From an uncultured Bacteroidales bacterium (GTDB lineage: Bacteria > Bacteroidota > Bacteroidia > Bacteroidales > Bacteroidaceae): a stretch of DNA of 64,000 nucleotides. Of this stretch, positions 29,292-38,741 are shown piece by piece. The translations under genes were made by a program, and so were the position numbers. The notes beneath the pieces were generated by a model that was not told the DNA's origin, did not search any database, and worked only from the letters and a program-made list of their open reading frames with translations. How positions within the stretch are numbered: the stretch's first letter is position 1; each line of letters opens with the position of its first letter. The stretch covers positions 17,125-81,124 of the forward strand of contig CADCIO010000009.1 of NCBI GenBank assembly GCA_902801475.1, given 5' to 3'.

Positions 29292-32200
29292 ATGAAAAAA
29301 ATAATATCAACCCTCATGCTTTTAGCGTGCTTCTGTGTTCAGATGAGCGCGCAGGTAAAAGCGGGCGACATTATCAGCGGTCAAGTATGGGATGATTTCG
29401 ACCCTTTGATGATGTGTAATGTTGTGGAAATCGACCACAATAATCGTATCGTCGCCCATGGAACTACCGATATCAACGGTAACTTCTCTTTTGCAATTAA
29501 GAATCCAAAGGATAAAATCCGAATCTCTTATATTGGTTGCCAGACAGTTGAACTGCCTATCAACAAGAAGGCTTTCGGAAAGATTGTCCTGAAGAGCAAC
29601 ACAGTCATTCAAGACGTTGTGGTGACAGCTGTCCGAAAGAGTCAAAGTACTGGCCTCGCTATCCCGATGGATCAGATTGCCACTGCGAGCCAGTCTATTG
29701 ATATGAAGGAGTTTGAAGGTATCGCCATGACTTCTGTCGATGAAGCTCTTCAGGGACGTATCGCAGGTCTCGACATCGTTGCCAACTCTGGTGACCTTGG
29801 CGCAGGTACTACAATCCGTCTTCGTGGTGTATCTACCATCCACGGTAACCAAAACCCATTGGTTGTTGTGAACGGAAACCCCATCACGGTGGATGACGGA
29901 TTTGACTTCGAAAATGCCAATGACGAGCGTTTCGCAGAACTCTTGCAGGTGAACCCTGATGACATCGAAACTATCACCGTCCTCAAAGATGCTGCCGCAC
30001 AGGCTATCTGGGGTTCGAGAGGTTCTAATGGTGTCATCGAAATCAAGACAAAACGTGGTGCGAAGGGTAAGACAAGAGTTCGATATAACTACCGTCTTAC
30101 TGGTAACTGGATTTACAAGCGTTACAAGCTGCTCAATGGTGATGACTACACCATGTACATGAAGGAGGCATACTTCAATCCTCGTCAGGAGTCCAGCTTT
30201 GCTGATAAGTCTTCTGCTGACTTCATCCCAGAAATTGCTTATGCACCCGAATGGGCTGAATATAATATGTATAATGACAACACTGATTGGGTGGATGCTG
30301 TTACGCAGTTTGGTTTGCTCCATTCTCACAGCATCAACCTGACGGGTGGTGGTGAAAAGGCTAATTTCCGTGTGTCTGGTGGTTATGATACACAGAGCAA
30401 CTACATCATCAAACAGGGCATGGATCGTCTGACCACGAACGTGGCATTGGACTACAACGTGTCTGACCGTATCAGGGTTTCTACTAACTTTGACTTCATC
30501 TACACCAACCGTGACCTCCACAACACAGGTGATGCTATTGGTGTGGCTCAGCGCAAGATGCCAAACCTTTCTATTTACCGCGAGGATGAAAATGGTAATG
30601 ACCTGCCAGAATACTACACCATGAATAAGTGGATTACACGTCAGACGGGTGTGTATGCAGCAAGTGCTTATCTGGATGACCAATATGGTATGGTAAACCC
30701 TGTGGCGAAGGCTTACAACTCTTCACAGAAGACCACTCAGTTGGTTCTCCGTCCTGAGTTCATCTTCCGCTATGACATCTTGGGCACTCAGCCTGATCAG
30801 CATCAACTTCGTTATGAAGGTCAAATCCGCTTCGACATCTCGAATGACGAAAGCAGTAGTTATGTGCCAGGATGGTTGTCTTCTATTTCCATGTTGGATA
30901 CGGGTAATAATACTTCTTATAATACCTCATCAGCCAGCAACTCGAAGAGTCACTCCATGTCCACTCGCCATATGTTGACTTTCACTCCTCATTTGAAGGA
31001 AGGTCACTCTCTGATGGTGATGGGTCGTTATGACTATGGTCAGAGCAACAGCTCTAACCAGAGTACGGGTCTTGACCGTATGCCAACCACCGCAGATATC
31101 ACTTCAACCCTCGCAGGTGGTGTGATTTCCAGCTTCGGCTCAGGTGCAGGTCATTCCAAACACCAGAACTTGACGTTCCAGGCTCACTATTCTTATAAGG
31201 GTCGTTACAGCATTACTGGTGTGCTTCGTGGTGACTGTACCACAGCTTTTGGTCCTGACCGTCCATGGGGCTTCTTCCCTGCATTGTCTGGTCGTTGGAA
31301 TATTAGCAAGGAGCCATTCATGGAGAAAGTGAAGTGGCTTTCGATGCTGTCTATCCGCCCATCTTGGGGTTATTCAGGTAATGCTCCTGGTGGTGACCTT
31401 TGGCGTTCAAAGTATGGTAATGGTGCGGGTTACATGGGTGCTTCATCTGTTGTTCCTAACAACATTCGTTTGGCAGGTTTGCGTTACGAGAAGAAGCAGT
31501 CTTTCCAGGTTGGTTTTGACTTCGGTTTCTTGAAGGATAAGATTACCGGTAATGTTGATATCTATACTTCAAAGGTGACTGACTTGTTGCAGCAGAATTA
31601 TGGTATTCCAACTTCTTCGGGTTATACCTCTTTGCCAACCTACAATGATGGTTCTTTGCGCAATGAAGGTTGGGAGTTCAATATCAATGCCAACCGTTTT
31701 GTGAAGGTGGGTGATTTCTCAATGGACTTCAATATGTCTTTCGCAAACAACCGCAACCGCATCCTGTCTATGGACGCCACTTGTTTGGATGGATTGAACG
31801 AGGAATTCAATTATAACAATAAGCAGTATTTGTCTCGTGTTCAGCTGAACAATCCATTGAACTCTATCTATGGCTTCCGTTATAAAGGTGTCTATGCTTA
31901 TTCAGAGTACTCTGATGAGGAAGTGGAAGGTTTGAGTGGTCCTAACTCACCAGTTGTTCGCAATGAGAAGGGTGAACCTATCTTCGACTCAACAGGTGCT
32001 CCTAAGATGATGTACTTCAATTATGGTGGATCTAGCCAGTATGCATTTGTGGGTGGTGACGCTATCTACGAAGATATCAACCACGATGGTCAGATCAATG
32101 AACTGGATATCGTATATTTGGGGTCTTCGCTTCCAAAGATTACGGGTGGTTTCGGTACGAAATTCCACTACAAGGGATGGGAACTCAACTTGCAGTTCAA

Positions 32201-32633
32201 CTTCCGTACAGGCTTCAAGGTGATCAACACGGCTCGTATGGATTTGGAGAACATGTCAAACAACAACAACCAGTCAATTGCTGTCAACTGGCGTTGGCAC
32301 AACGAGGGTGATATTGCACCTCTTCCACGTGCTGCTACTACAAAGACGCAGTTTAACACGTACAACTATTTGGGTTCTGACCGCTTCGTGGAAGATGCTT
32401 CTTTCCTCCGTCTGAACTACTGTCAGTTGTCTTACTCGTTCGATCCCAAGTTGTTAAAGCAGTGGGGTTTGAGCCAGTTGCGTCTGAACCTCTTGCTTAA
32501 CAATGCATTCTGTCTCACCAAATACTCAGGTCTTGATCCAGAGCATGGTGCAGGTGGTTATAAGGCAGCGTATGACGGTGATACGAACCCACGTTCACGT
32601 TCGTTCACATTCGGTATTAATGTTTCATTCTAA
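29292..32633 (+). CDS. SusC-family TonB-dependent outer-membrane transporter (first pair)
   Basis: A 1113-residue SusC-type receptor. Residues 1-20 are a signal peptide (core, then MSA before Q). A carboxypeptidase-regulatory-like beta domain (about 25-110) precedes the plug (about 125-255) with the family marks ALQGRIAGLDIV, TIRLRGVSTIHGNQNPLVVV and GSRGSNGVIEIKTKRG; the rest is the 22-strand barrel ending in FTFGINVSF with a terminal Phe. It imports a ligand captured with the neighbouring SusD, powered by TonB-ExbBD. Located 11 nt after the FAS1 gene and 17 nt before susD. The ligand is unknown. Confidence 0.95.
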   Translation: MKKIISTLMLLACFCVQMSAQVKAGDIISGQVWDDFDPLMMCNVVEIDHNNRIVAHGTTDINGNFSFAIKNPKDKIRISYIGCQTVELPINKKAFGKIVLKSNTVIQDVVVTAVRKSQSTGLAIPMDQIATASQSIDMKEFEGIAMTSVDEALQGRIAGLDIVANSGDLGAGTTIRLRGVSTIHGNQNPLVVVNGNPITVDDGFDFENANDERFAELLQVNPDDIETITVLKDAAAQAIWGSRGSNGVIEIKTKRGAKGKTRVRYNYRLTGNWIYKRYKLLNGDDYTMYMKEAYFNPRQESSFADKSSADFIPEIAYAPEWAEYNMYNDNTDWVDAVTQFGLLHSHSINLTGGGEKANFRVSGGYDTQSNYIIKQGMDRLTTNVALDYNVSDRIRVSTNFDFIYTNRDLHNTGDAIGVAQRKMPNLSIYREDENGNDLPEYYTMNKWITRQTGVYAASAYLDDQYGMVNPVAKAYNSSQKTTQLVLRPEFIFRYDILGTQPDQHQLRYEGQIRFDISNDESSSYVPGWLSSISMLDTGNNTSYNTSSASNSKSHSMSTRHMLTFTPHLKEGHSLMVMGRYDYGQSNSSNQSTGLDRMPTTADITSTLAGGVISSFGSGAGHSKHQNLTFQAHYSYKGRYSITGVLRGDCTTAFGPDRPWGFFPALSGRWNISKEPFMEKVKWLSMLSIRPSWGYSGNAPGGDLWRSKYGNGAGYMGASSVVPNNIRLAGLRYEKKQSFQVGFDFGFLKDKITGNVDIYTSKVTDLLQQNYGIPTSSGYTSLPTYNDGSLRNEGWEFNINANRFVKVGDFSMDFNMSFANNRNRILSMDATCLDGLNEEFNYNNKQYLSRVQLNNPLNSIYGFRYKGVYAYSEYSDEEVEGLSGPNSPVVRNEKGEPIFDSTGAPKMMYFNYGGSSQYAFVGGDAIYEDINHDGQINELDIVYLGSSLPKITGGFGTKFHYKGWELNLQFNFRTGFKVINTARMDLENMSNNNNQSIAVNWRWHNEGDIAPLPRAATTKTQFNTYNYLGSDRFVEDASFLRLNYCQLSYSFDPKLLKQWGLSQLRLNLLLNNAFCLTKYSGLDPEHGAGGYKAAYDGDTNPRSRSFTFGINVSF

Positions 32634-32650
32634 TAAAAAGGCTTAAAGTC

Positions 32651-34618
32651 ATGAAAAAAATAAAAAATAGAATATTATCGGCTGTCGCACTGATTGTTGC
32701 GGGATTTGGCTTTAGTTCCTGCGACATCGACCTGCTCCCACTCAACGAGGTTGTCTATGAGAACTTCTGGACCAACAAGGATGATGTGGAGAGCGTGGTG
32801 AATGCTTGCTACGGAGCTTTTCGCAAGCAAGATGTTGTGACTCGAATGATGGTTTGGGGCGAATGCCGTTCCGACAATGTTCAGGCGGGCCAAGATCAGT
32901 CTCAAGACTTGAGATTCTTGCTGAAGGGTAGTCTTAAGACCACCAATCAATTCTGCGATTGGAGTTCTCTGTATAAGGTGATCAATTATTGTAATGTTGC
33001 CATGTATGAGGCACCTCAGGTGATGAAGAAAGACCCGAACTATACGGAGTCTGACTATCATGTGAACAAGGCTGAATGCTCTTTCATCCGCGACTACTGC
33101 TACCTGACGCTCATTAAGACCTTCAGGGATGTTCCTTTCACTTTCGAACCTTCTTTGGATGACACGCAGACTTATCGTTTGCCTCAGACTAAGTTCGAGG
33201 TCGTATTGGATTCACTGATTGCAGACATTGAGTCATGCAAGGATTTTGCTCCGCTGCGTAATAATAGCCAAACACTGAGAGCTGGTGTGGATAATACGGA
33301 GAACACTGGTAAAGTGACGCGTGTGGCCATGTATTCTTTGTTGGCAGAGCTTTATTTGTGGCGTGCTTCTGATTACAAGCTTAGCAAGGCTGAGCAGAAT
33401 GAGTACTACAAGAAGTGTATCGATTGTTGTGACTGGGTACTCGCTTATAAGATGCAACGTTATGACGAAGGTGATGCGAAAGAGGATATCGATCAGGAAG
33501 TGTATAAGGAATATGGTTATCCCTTGTTAGCAGAGGAACTTTCGGTGGGTCAAAATACCAACGGTCCTGCTGCCACCAATGCAATCTTTGGAGACGGTGC
33601 TTCTTTCGAGACACTTTTTGAGATTACTTATCACAATTCTGTCCAGAATAGAGAGTATGCGCTTGATAATAATGAAAGACATGCGGTCGAGCAAATGTAT
33701 GGAACTAGTTCTCGTACACAGCAGGTGAAAGCTGCAGAAAGTTTGTTTGAAAGCAAACCTCAATCATCTGACAGCTATTCTGACACCAGATTGTTCTCAG
33801 TACCATCAGACTACCGTAGCATTGCATCTTTCTACTATAATGAAGAAAGTGGTGTCTCCAGCATCTACAAGTATGTGGTGGGTCAGAACCGAGCAGGTTC
33901 TTCTGCGGAATATGGTAGCGTAGGTTCATCCTACACTGCAGCACGTAGTTCTTTGTCATATAATAGTAGTTATTATCCTAACTGGATTCTTTATCGTCTG
34001 ACAGAAATCATGTTGTTCCGTGCAGAGGCAGAAATTGAATTGGCTTTCAATATGGATGCTTCTGAGACGGAGAACAATGCCGAGGAAAATGCCGGAGAAA
34101 CTGAGGAAAATGCCGAAGGTGGGGAGAATGCCGAAGGTAATGAGAACACAGAAGGCGGCGAGGAATCTAATAGTGCAAAACTTCGTAAGATTTCTGTGCT
34201 GGTTCGTGGCAACTCGCTCACGACAGCAGATGAGCTGAAAGATGATGCCTTCAAACTGATTTCCGCTGTGTATCGTCGCTCTAATCCTATTGTTCAGACC
34301 AAGACACAGTATGCTCCTCCGCAGCCATCGACTTACAGTGACTACCACAAGCTTCTGATGAACGAGCGCAGACGTGAGTTCCTCTTTGAGGGTAAGCGTT
34401 TCTTCGATTTGGTTCGTGTATCACGTCGTGCAGGTAACACGCAGGAATTGCGTCAGGCTTTGGCGACCAAGTACAGTGAAGCTGGTCCTGCTGTGGCTAT
34501 CAAGTTGATTCAGATGGGCTTTATGTATATGCCTGTCTATAAGAAGGAAATGAAGATTAACCCAGCTCTCGTCCAGAACGAAAGTTATTTGGATGAAGAG
34601 GAAAACAAAAAACAGTAA
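32651..34618 (+). CDS. SusD-family surface lipoprotein (first pair), with a Glu/Asn-rich insert
   Basis: A 655-residue SusD-like ligand-binding lipoprotein that forms a lid over SusC. The lipobox ends at C24 (GFSSC). SusD marks include NEVVYENFWTNKDDVESVVN, the helical repeats with RDYCYLTLIKTF, and the C-terminal LLMNERRREFLFEGKRFFDL. Residues about 470-510 are an unusual acidic stretch made of imperfect ENAEG/ENTEG repeats, placed in a loop between helical units; it looks like expansion of a short DNA repeat. Length is above the usual 500-600 residues partly for this reason. It follows susC by 17 nt and precedes the next FAS1 gene by 3 nt. Confidence 0.94.
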   Translation: MKKIKNRILSAVALIVAGFGFSSCDIDLLPLNEVVYENFWTNKDDVESVVNACYGAFRKQDVVTRMMVWGECRSDNVQAGQDQSQDLRFLLKGSLKTTNQFCDWSSLYKVINYCNVAMYEAPQVMKKDPNYTESDYHVNKAECSFIRDYCYLTLIKTFRDVPFTFEPSLDDTQTYRLPQTKFEVVLDSLIADIESCKDFAPLRNNSQTLRAGVDNTENTGKVTRVAMYSLLAELYLWRASDYKLSKAEQNEYYKKCIDCCDWVLAYKMQRYDEGDAKEDIDQEVYKEYGYPLLAEELSVGQNTNGPAATNAIFGDGASFETLFEITYHNSVQNREYALDNNERHAVEQMYGTSSRTQQVKAAESLFESKPQSSDSYSDTRLFSVPSDYRSIASFYYNEESGVSSIYKYVVGQNRAGSSAEYGSVGSSYTAARSSLSYNSSYYPNWILYRLTEIMLFRAEAEIELAFNMDASETENNAEENAGETEENAEGGENAEGNENTEGGEESNSAKLRKISVLVRGNSLTTADELKDDAFKLISAVYRRSNPIVQTKTQYAPPQPSTYSDYHKLLMNERRREFLFEGKRFFDLVRVSRRAGNTQELRQALATKYSEAGPAVAIKLIQMGFMYMPVYKKEMKINPALVQNESYLDEEENKKQ

Positions 34619-34621
34619 GTT

Positions 34622-36754
34622 ATGAGATTATCAGGAATTAAATTCTGGGCAGTTGCCCTCTTTGTAGTTGCGTCCATCCAGGTGGCGGTTGTGAGCTGTT
34701 CTGATGACCCTGGTGTGGAGAACTACTATACGCAGTCCCGAGAATATGCTGCCGACTACTTGAAGAATCGTGAGCAGTACTCTGAGTACTTGAAGATTCT
34801 TGAGCGCGCAAGGGGAGAATATGACCTCCGTCTTGTCGACATGTTGGGCACATATGGCTCGTACACCGTGTTTGCTCCTACAAACGCGGCTGTGGAGAAG
34901 TATCTGGCAGAGCGTGGATTGAGCTCTGTGGATGAGTTGTCTGTTCAAGACTGCGATACGATTGCGTTGAACTCAATCATCGAAGCAGCGTATTTTACGA
35001 CAGACTTCAATGATGGTCAATATCCTAAGTCTAACATGCTGGAGCACATCGTTAGTGTGAAGTCTTATCAGGAGTGGGATGCACAGAAAAATGACTCTGT
35101 CCTGGCTATGTACATCAACCAGACTTCTCAGGTGACTCATGCTGATGACTCTGTGTCGAATGGTGTGGTACATACCGTGAGCACCATCGTAGGTTCCAGC
35201 AACGACCTGATTGGTACCGTGATTTTGAGTGACTCAACTTGCATGCTCTATGGTAAGGCATTTCAGGTGACAGGTATTATGGATACACTCCAGGATCACT
35301 ATGTGGATGACACTTACGGATGGGCTAATGACAAGGATCGTATTGACTCATGTACTTGGACCAACACCAAGTTGTGTATCCCAACTGCTAAGCACTTGGA
35401 TGGCTCTGGCGGTGAGTACGACAACGTGGCTTATCCTGTGAAGCGTTACTTCAATTATACAGTGTTCATGTGCCCTGACTCTATCTTGAAGGAGAAATAT
35501 GGTGTCACGACGCTTTTGGGAAAGACAGATCCTGCTTCGTTGGAGTATCTGGCCCACCAGCTCTATGACCCCATGTATCCTGAAGATGCAGATGACGATG
35601 ATCTGACGAGCCGCAAGAATGCCCTCAATCGCTTCATCTCCTATCATGTGATTGACCGCTATGGTGACTATTACAGCCTGACGTCAATGGATAACAACGA
35701 CTTGCAGTATAATTTCAACCGTATGAAGTATGACATCTGTGACTGGTATGGTACTTTGATGCCTCAGTCATTGATGAAGTTCTCCTTCCCTTCAGGTCCT
35801 CAGGTCGGTTTGTACATCAACCGTCGAAGCGTCCGTCACCATGCGGATGAGCGTGGAGGTTGGTATCGTGGTGCTAAGATTGCTTCACCGAAGGAGTATA
35901 CCAGAACTACTACAGCTTTGAACGGTATGTATCATTATATCGATGACGTTGTGGCATACGACCGAAACATGCAGGAAATAGTCATGAACGATTGTATCCG
36001 TCTTGACTGTACGACCTTGTCTCCTGACTTCATGACTAAGTTGACAGATGGTGAGGTTGCACGTGGTCACACATGGGGCGGCAATAAGAAGTATGATAGT
36101 GCAAAGAACACAAACAACCCATCGGATAACAACAACCGAAGCGTTGGTTTCAAGCCAGGTTACGCACGTAACTTTGAGATGACTGCCAACACCCACATGC
36201 ACGTACGTGGCCGTTCACTTTGGTTCTGGTCATACGAGGGTGATGAGGTGATCTTCAAGGGACGTTATGACTTCACTTTGAAGTTGCCAGCTGTACCTGC
36301 AGGTACATACGAGGTTCGTATGATGACCTGTGTGGGCTTTGATACACGTGGTATCGTGCAGTATTACATCGATGGCGAGCCTCAAGGCATTCCATTTGAC
36401 ATGCGCCCAGGTGGACGTACCTTGTTTGGATGGAAGAATGATACAGACTTGGGTGATGACGATGCTATCACAGCATTTGACAAAGCCATTCACAACATTG
36501 GTTGGATGAAAGGACCTAAGTGCTATCATTGCGGATGGCGTAGCAGTTTCGATGCGGGTTCTGCCACCATGCGCGCTCAGGACAACACAATCCGTAAGGT
36601 CATTGGTACCTTCACTACGGATGGTAAGTCTGACCACTTCTTGAGAATACAACAGAAGATGGAGTCTGAGAACAACGAGTTGAACTTCGACTTTATCGAG
36701 CTTTGTCCAAGTTCTGTGTATAATAATGAATACTTTGCAGAACCTACTTGGTAA
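34622..36754 (+). CDS. FAS1-domain lipoprotein with a C-terminal beta domain (second)
   Basis: A 710-residue lipoprotein with lipobox ending at C26 (VAVVSC) followed by Ser-Asp-Asp, a surface-export type signal. A FAS1 domain lies at about 45-215 (YTVFAPTNAAVEKYLAERG), a second, weaker one at about 280-460, and residues about 515-700 form a beta-rich domain (FKGRYDFTLKLPAVPAGTYE) resembling a carbohydrate-binding jelly roll by pattern. Function is inferred only: a surface binding accessory of the SusCD pairs. It starts 3 nt after susD, so translation is probably coupled. Confidence 0.75.
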   Translation: MRLSGIKFWAVALFVVASIQVAVVSCSDDPGVENYYTQSREYAADYLKNREQYSEYLKILERARGEYDLRLVDMLGTYGSYTVFAPTNAAVEKYLAERGLSSVDELSVQDCDTIALNSIIEAAYFTTDFNDGQYPKSNMLEHIVSVKSYQEWDAQKNDSVLAMYINQTSQVTHADDSVSNGVVHTVSTIVGSSNDLIGTVILSDSTCMLYGKAFQVTGIMDTLQDHYVDDTYGWANDKDRIDSCTWTNTKLCIPTAKHLDGSGGEYDNVAYPVKRYFNYTVFMCPDSILKEKYGVTTLLGKTDPASLEYLAHQLYDPMYPEDADDDDLTSRKNALNRFISYHVIDRYGDYYSLTSMDNNDLQYNFNRMKYDICDWYGTLMPQSLMKFSFPSGPQVGLYINRRSVRHHADERGGWYRGAKIASPKEYTRTTTALNGMYHYIDDVVAYDRNMQEIVMNDCIRLDCTTLSPDFMTKLTDGEVARGHTWGGNKKYDSAKNTNNPSDNNNRSVGFKPGYARNFEMTANTHMHVRGRSLWFWSYEGDEVIFKGRYDFTLKLPAVPAGTYEVRMMTCVGFDTRGIVQYYIDGEPQGIPFDMRPGGRTLFGWKNDTDLGDDDAITAFDKAIHNIGWMKGPKCYHCGWRSSFDAGSATMRAQDNTIRKVIGTFTTDGKSDHFLRIQQKMESENNELNFDFIELCPSSVYNNEYFAEPTW

Positions 36755-36762
36755 ATAACATT

Positions 36763-36797
36763 CAGTCCCCCTTGCCCATCTTGGGCAGGGTGGGCTG
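36763..36797 (+). other. Hairpin inside the FAS1-SusCD operon
   Basis: CCCTTGCCCA (36769-36778) pairs with TGGGCAGGG (36782-36790) with one bulged T, extended outside by CAG/CTG. No T run follows. It lies in the only wide gap (65 nt) of the operon and may mark mRNA processing or differential stability. Confidence 0.5.
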
Positions 36798-36819
36798 ACA
36801 ATGACAACATTAAAAGAAT

Positions 36820-38739
36820 ATGAATAATATCAAAAATACATTCCGTGCCGGATTCGCAATAGCAGCAGGACTCGTTGTGATGTACTCATGTACTGACACA
36901 TGGGACGACCATTACAATGCAGGACAGTCAACGCTGAAATTTAATGGCACAACGATGCAGGCTCTCGAAGAGACTGCACCAGACTTCGCCAAGGTAGTCA
37001 AGGCGTATGGGTTCTCTCGTGAACTTTCTTCAGATAACACCTATACGGTGTGGGCACCTGCTGATGGTTCCTTCGACCTGTCTGACTACGTAGGCGCTAA
37101 TGGCGAGAGAGTGGCAGATTCTGCAGAAGTGGTAAATGACTTCATCAAGAACCACGTAGCACTTTATTCATTGTCGCTCAGCCCCAAAGACCAATCTTTC
37201 AGCTTGTTGAACAGGAAAAGAGGAAGCATGACGTCTGACGGCATGTTTGGTCATTCCAAGATTGACGAGCAGAAAAACAATATTTCTTGTCAAAATGGTA
37301 TTCTTCACCTGATTGACCAACCATCTCCATATGCTAACAATCTTTTTGAAATGATTGCCAAGCAGTATAAGGCTGATACGGAAGCAGGTAAGGACACCTT
37401 GTCTCTTTATGCTTATCTGTATGATGAGAAAGTGAATAAGGATACCTTGATTGAGGGGAAATCTGTCAGCCGCGGTGTGGATGCAGATGGTAATAAGATA
37501 TGGGTGAGCAAGTATCTGGAACAGAACAATACGGTGCTCAAGAACCACGATGCAAGACTCTATGAAGAGGACTCTCTTTTTATTGCGATTCTTCCTTCTG
37601 CCAAGGCATGGGGCGAGCGCTACAAGAAGGCTGAGTCACTGTTGAAGTTCAACCCTTCTGAGGACAATCGTGCTCCTGGCACTTGCGACTCATTGACACG
37701 TCATTATGCCAACACGTTTGCCATGACCGACTTGTACTATAACCAGAATGCTAATGAGCATTGGGAAGACTCCCTGAAGTCAACTGACTATTACAATGCT
37801 TGGCATGGTGTGAACGATTGGACGCAACACGTGTACTACAGCAAGGAGCCAAAGGATATGCCAGAGGATAAAGAAATCAATGATATCTTGGCAAAGTGTG
37901 GGGATCCAGTTGAGTGCTCTAATGGTATTGCTTATCTCGTTGATGAATATCCTTTCACGGCAGTGGAGCAGTTCTTCAAGAAGATTAAGGTGACAGCATC
38001 TGATGCTTCTGTGAATAAGTTGGGCTCTGGTGACAACTGGACTTACACCAAGGGTGTGAATAAGACTTTCAGTATGCGTGCAGGAACCTTCACCTCAACG
38101 GTGAACATCCCTGTTTATGATGATGAAGGTGAGATTATCTCCTATGAGAGAGAATCTTTGCGCCAGCCTTTTAGTTATGTGGACTTCACTCCAACCAGTG
38201 GTAACATCACGGTAGGTTTCAATGTTCCTAACACCCTTTCTGGTACATATGACATCTATATTGTCACTTGTCCCATCTGGTTTAAGGATGATTATGCAAA
38301 TATTCCAATAGAAGAATGGGACGCTCGTCCATACCGTTTCACTGCCACGATTATTGAACGTGACGATGAGGGTAAGAACATCGGTCAGTTCCCATCTAAG
38401 GGTAAGACACTGGAGAATCCAGAACCTATTGACGAGAAGCAGAAAACAATCTTCTTGTCACAAGGTGGTGTGACTTATAACGACAAAGGGCAGACCGTCA
38501 TCAATGATACGACTTATCTGGGACAGTATCAGTTCAAGAATGCCTATTATGGCAGAGCTGACTACGGTGTGATCATTCAGATTGCATCTTCTATTCTTTC
38601 GAGTCAGAGAAAAGACTTCTCTAACGAGATGCTCATCAGCTCGATCATTCTGAAGCCACATGATGAAGATGCACCAGTGGCAGAAGAAACAAAAACGAGA
38701 AAAAGTATTCAGTTGACAACTTCTAATATACGTAAATAG
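36820..38739 (+). CDS. FAS1-domain lipoprotein with a C-terminal beta domain (third)
   Basis: A 639-residue lipoprotein, lipobox ending at C24 (VVMYSC) followed by T-D-T-W-D-D. A FAS1 domain occupies about 45-185 (FAKVVKAYGFSREL, YTVWAPADGSFDLSDYVG, NGILHLIDQPSPY), a second diverged one about 185-390, and residues about 410-625 are beta-rich with FSYVDFTPTSGNITVGFNVP and GTYDIYIVTCPIW. The layout matches the preceding gene, suggesting an old duplication. It ends 2 nt before the second susC, as the first FAS1 gene is placed before the first susC. Confidence 0.75.
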   Translation: MNNIKNTFRAGFAIAAGLVVMYSCTDTWDDHYNAGQSTLKFNGTTMQALEETAPDFAKVVKAYGFSRELSSDNTYTVWAPADGSFDLSDYVGANGERVADSAEVVNDFIKNHVALYSLSLSPKDQSFSLLNRKRGSMTSDGMFGHSKIDEQKNNISCQNGILHLIDQPSPYANNLFEMIAKQYKADTEAGKDTLSLYAYLYDEKVNKDTLIEGKSVSRGVDADGNKIWVSKYLEQNNTVLKNHDARLYEEDSLFIAILPSAKAWGERYKKAESLLKFNPSEDNRAPGTCDSLTRHYANTFAMTDLYYNQNANEHWEDSLKSTDYYNAWHGVNDWTQHVYYSKEPKDMPEDKEINDILAKCGDPVECSNGIAYLVDEYPFTAVEQFFKKIKVTASDASVNKLGSGDNWTYTKGVNKTFSMRAGTFTSTVNIPVYDDEGEIISYERESLRQPFSYVDFTPTSGNITVGFNVPNTLSGTYDIYIVTCPIWFKDDYANIPIEEWDARPYRFTATIIERDDEGKNIGQFPSKGKTLENPEPIDEKQKTIFLSQGGVTYNDKGQTVINDTTYLGQYQFKNAYYGRADYGVIIQIASSILSSQRKDFSNEMLISSIILKPHDEDAPVAEETKTRKSIQLTTSNIRK

Positions 38740-38741
38740 TT

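Noticed and set aside
29322..30683. 453-codon minus-strand open frame
   Set aside because: Antisense to the first susC, whose protein is unmistakable; no domain in the shadow.
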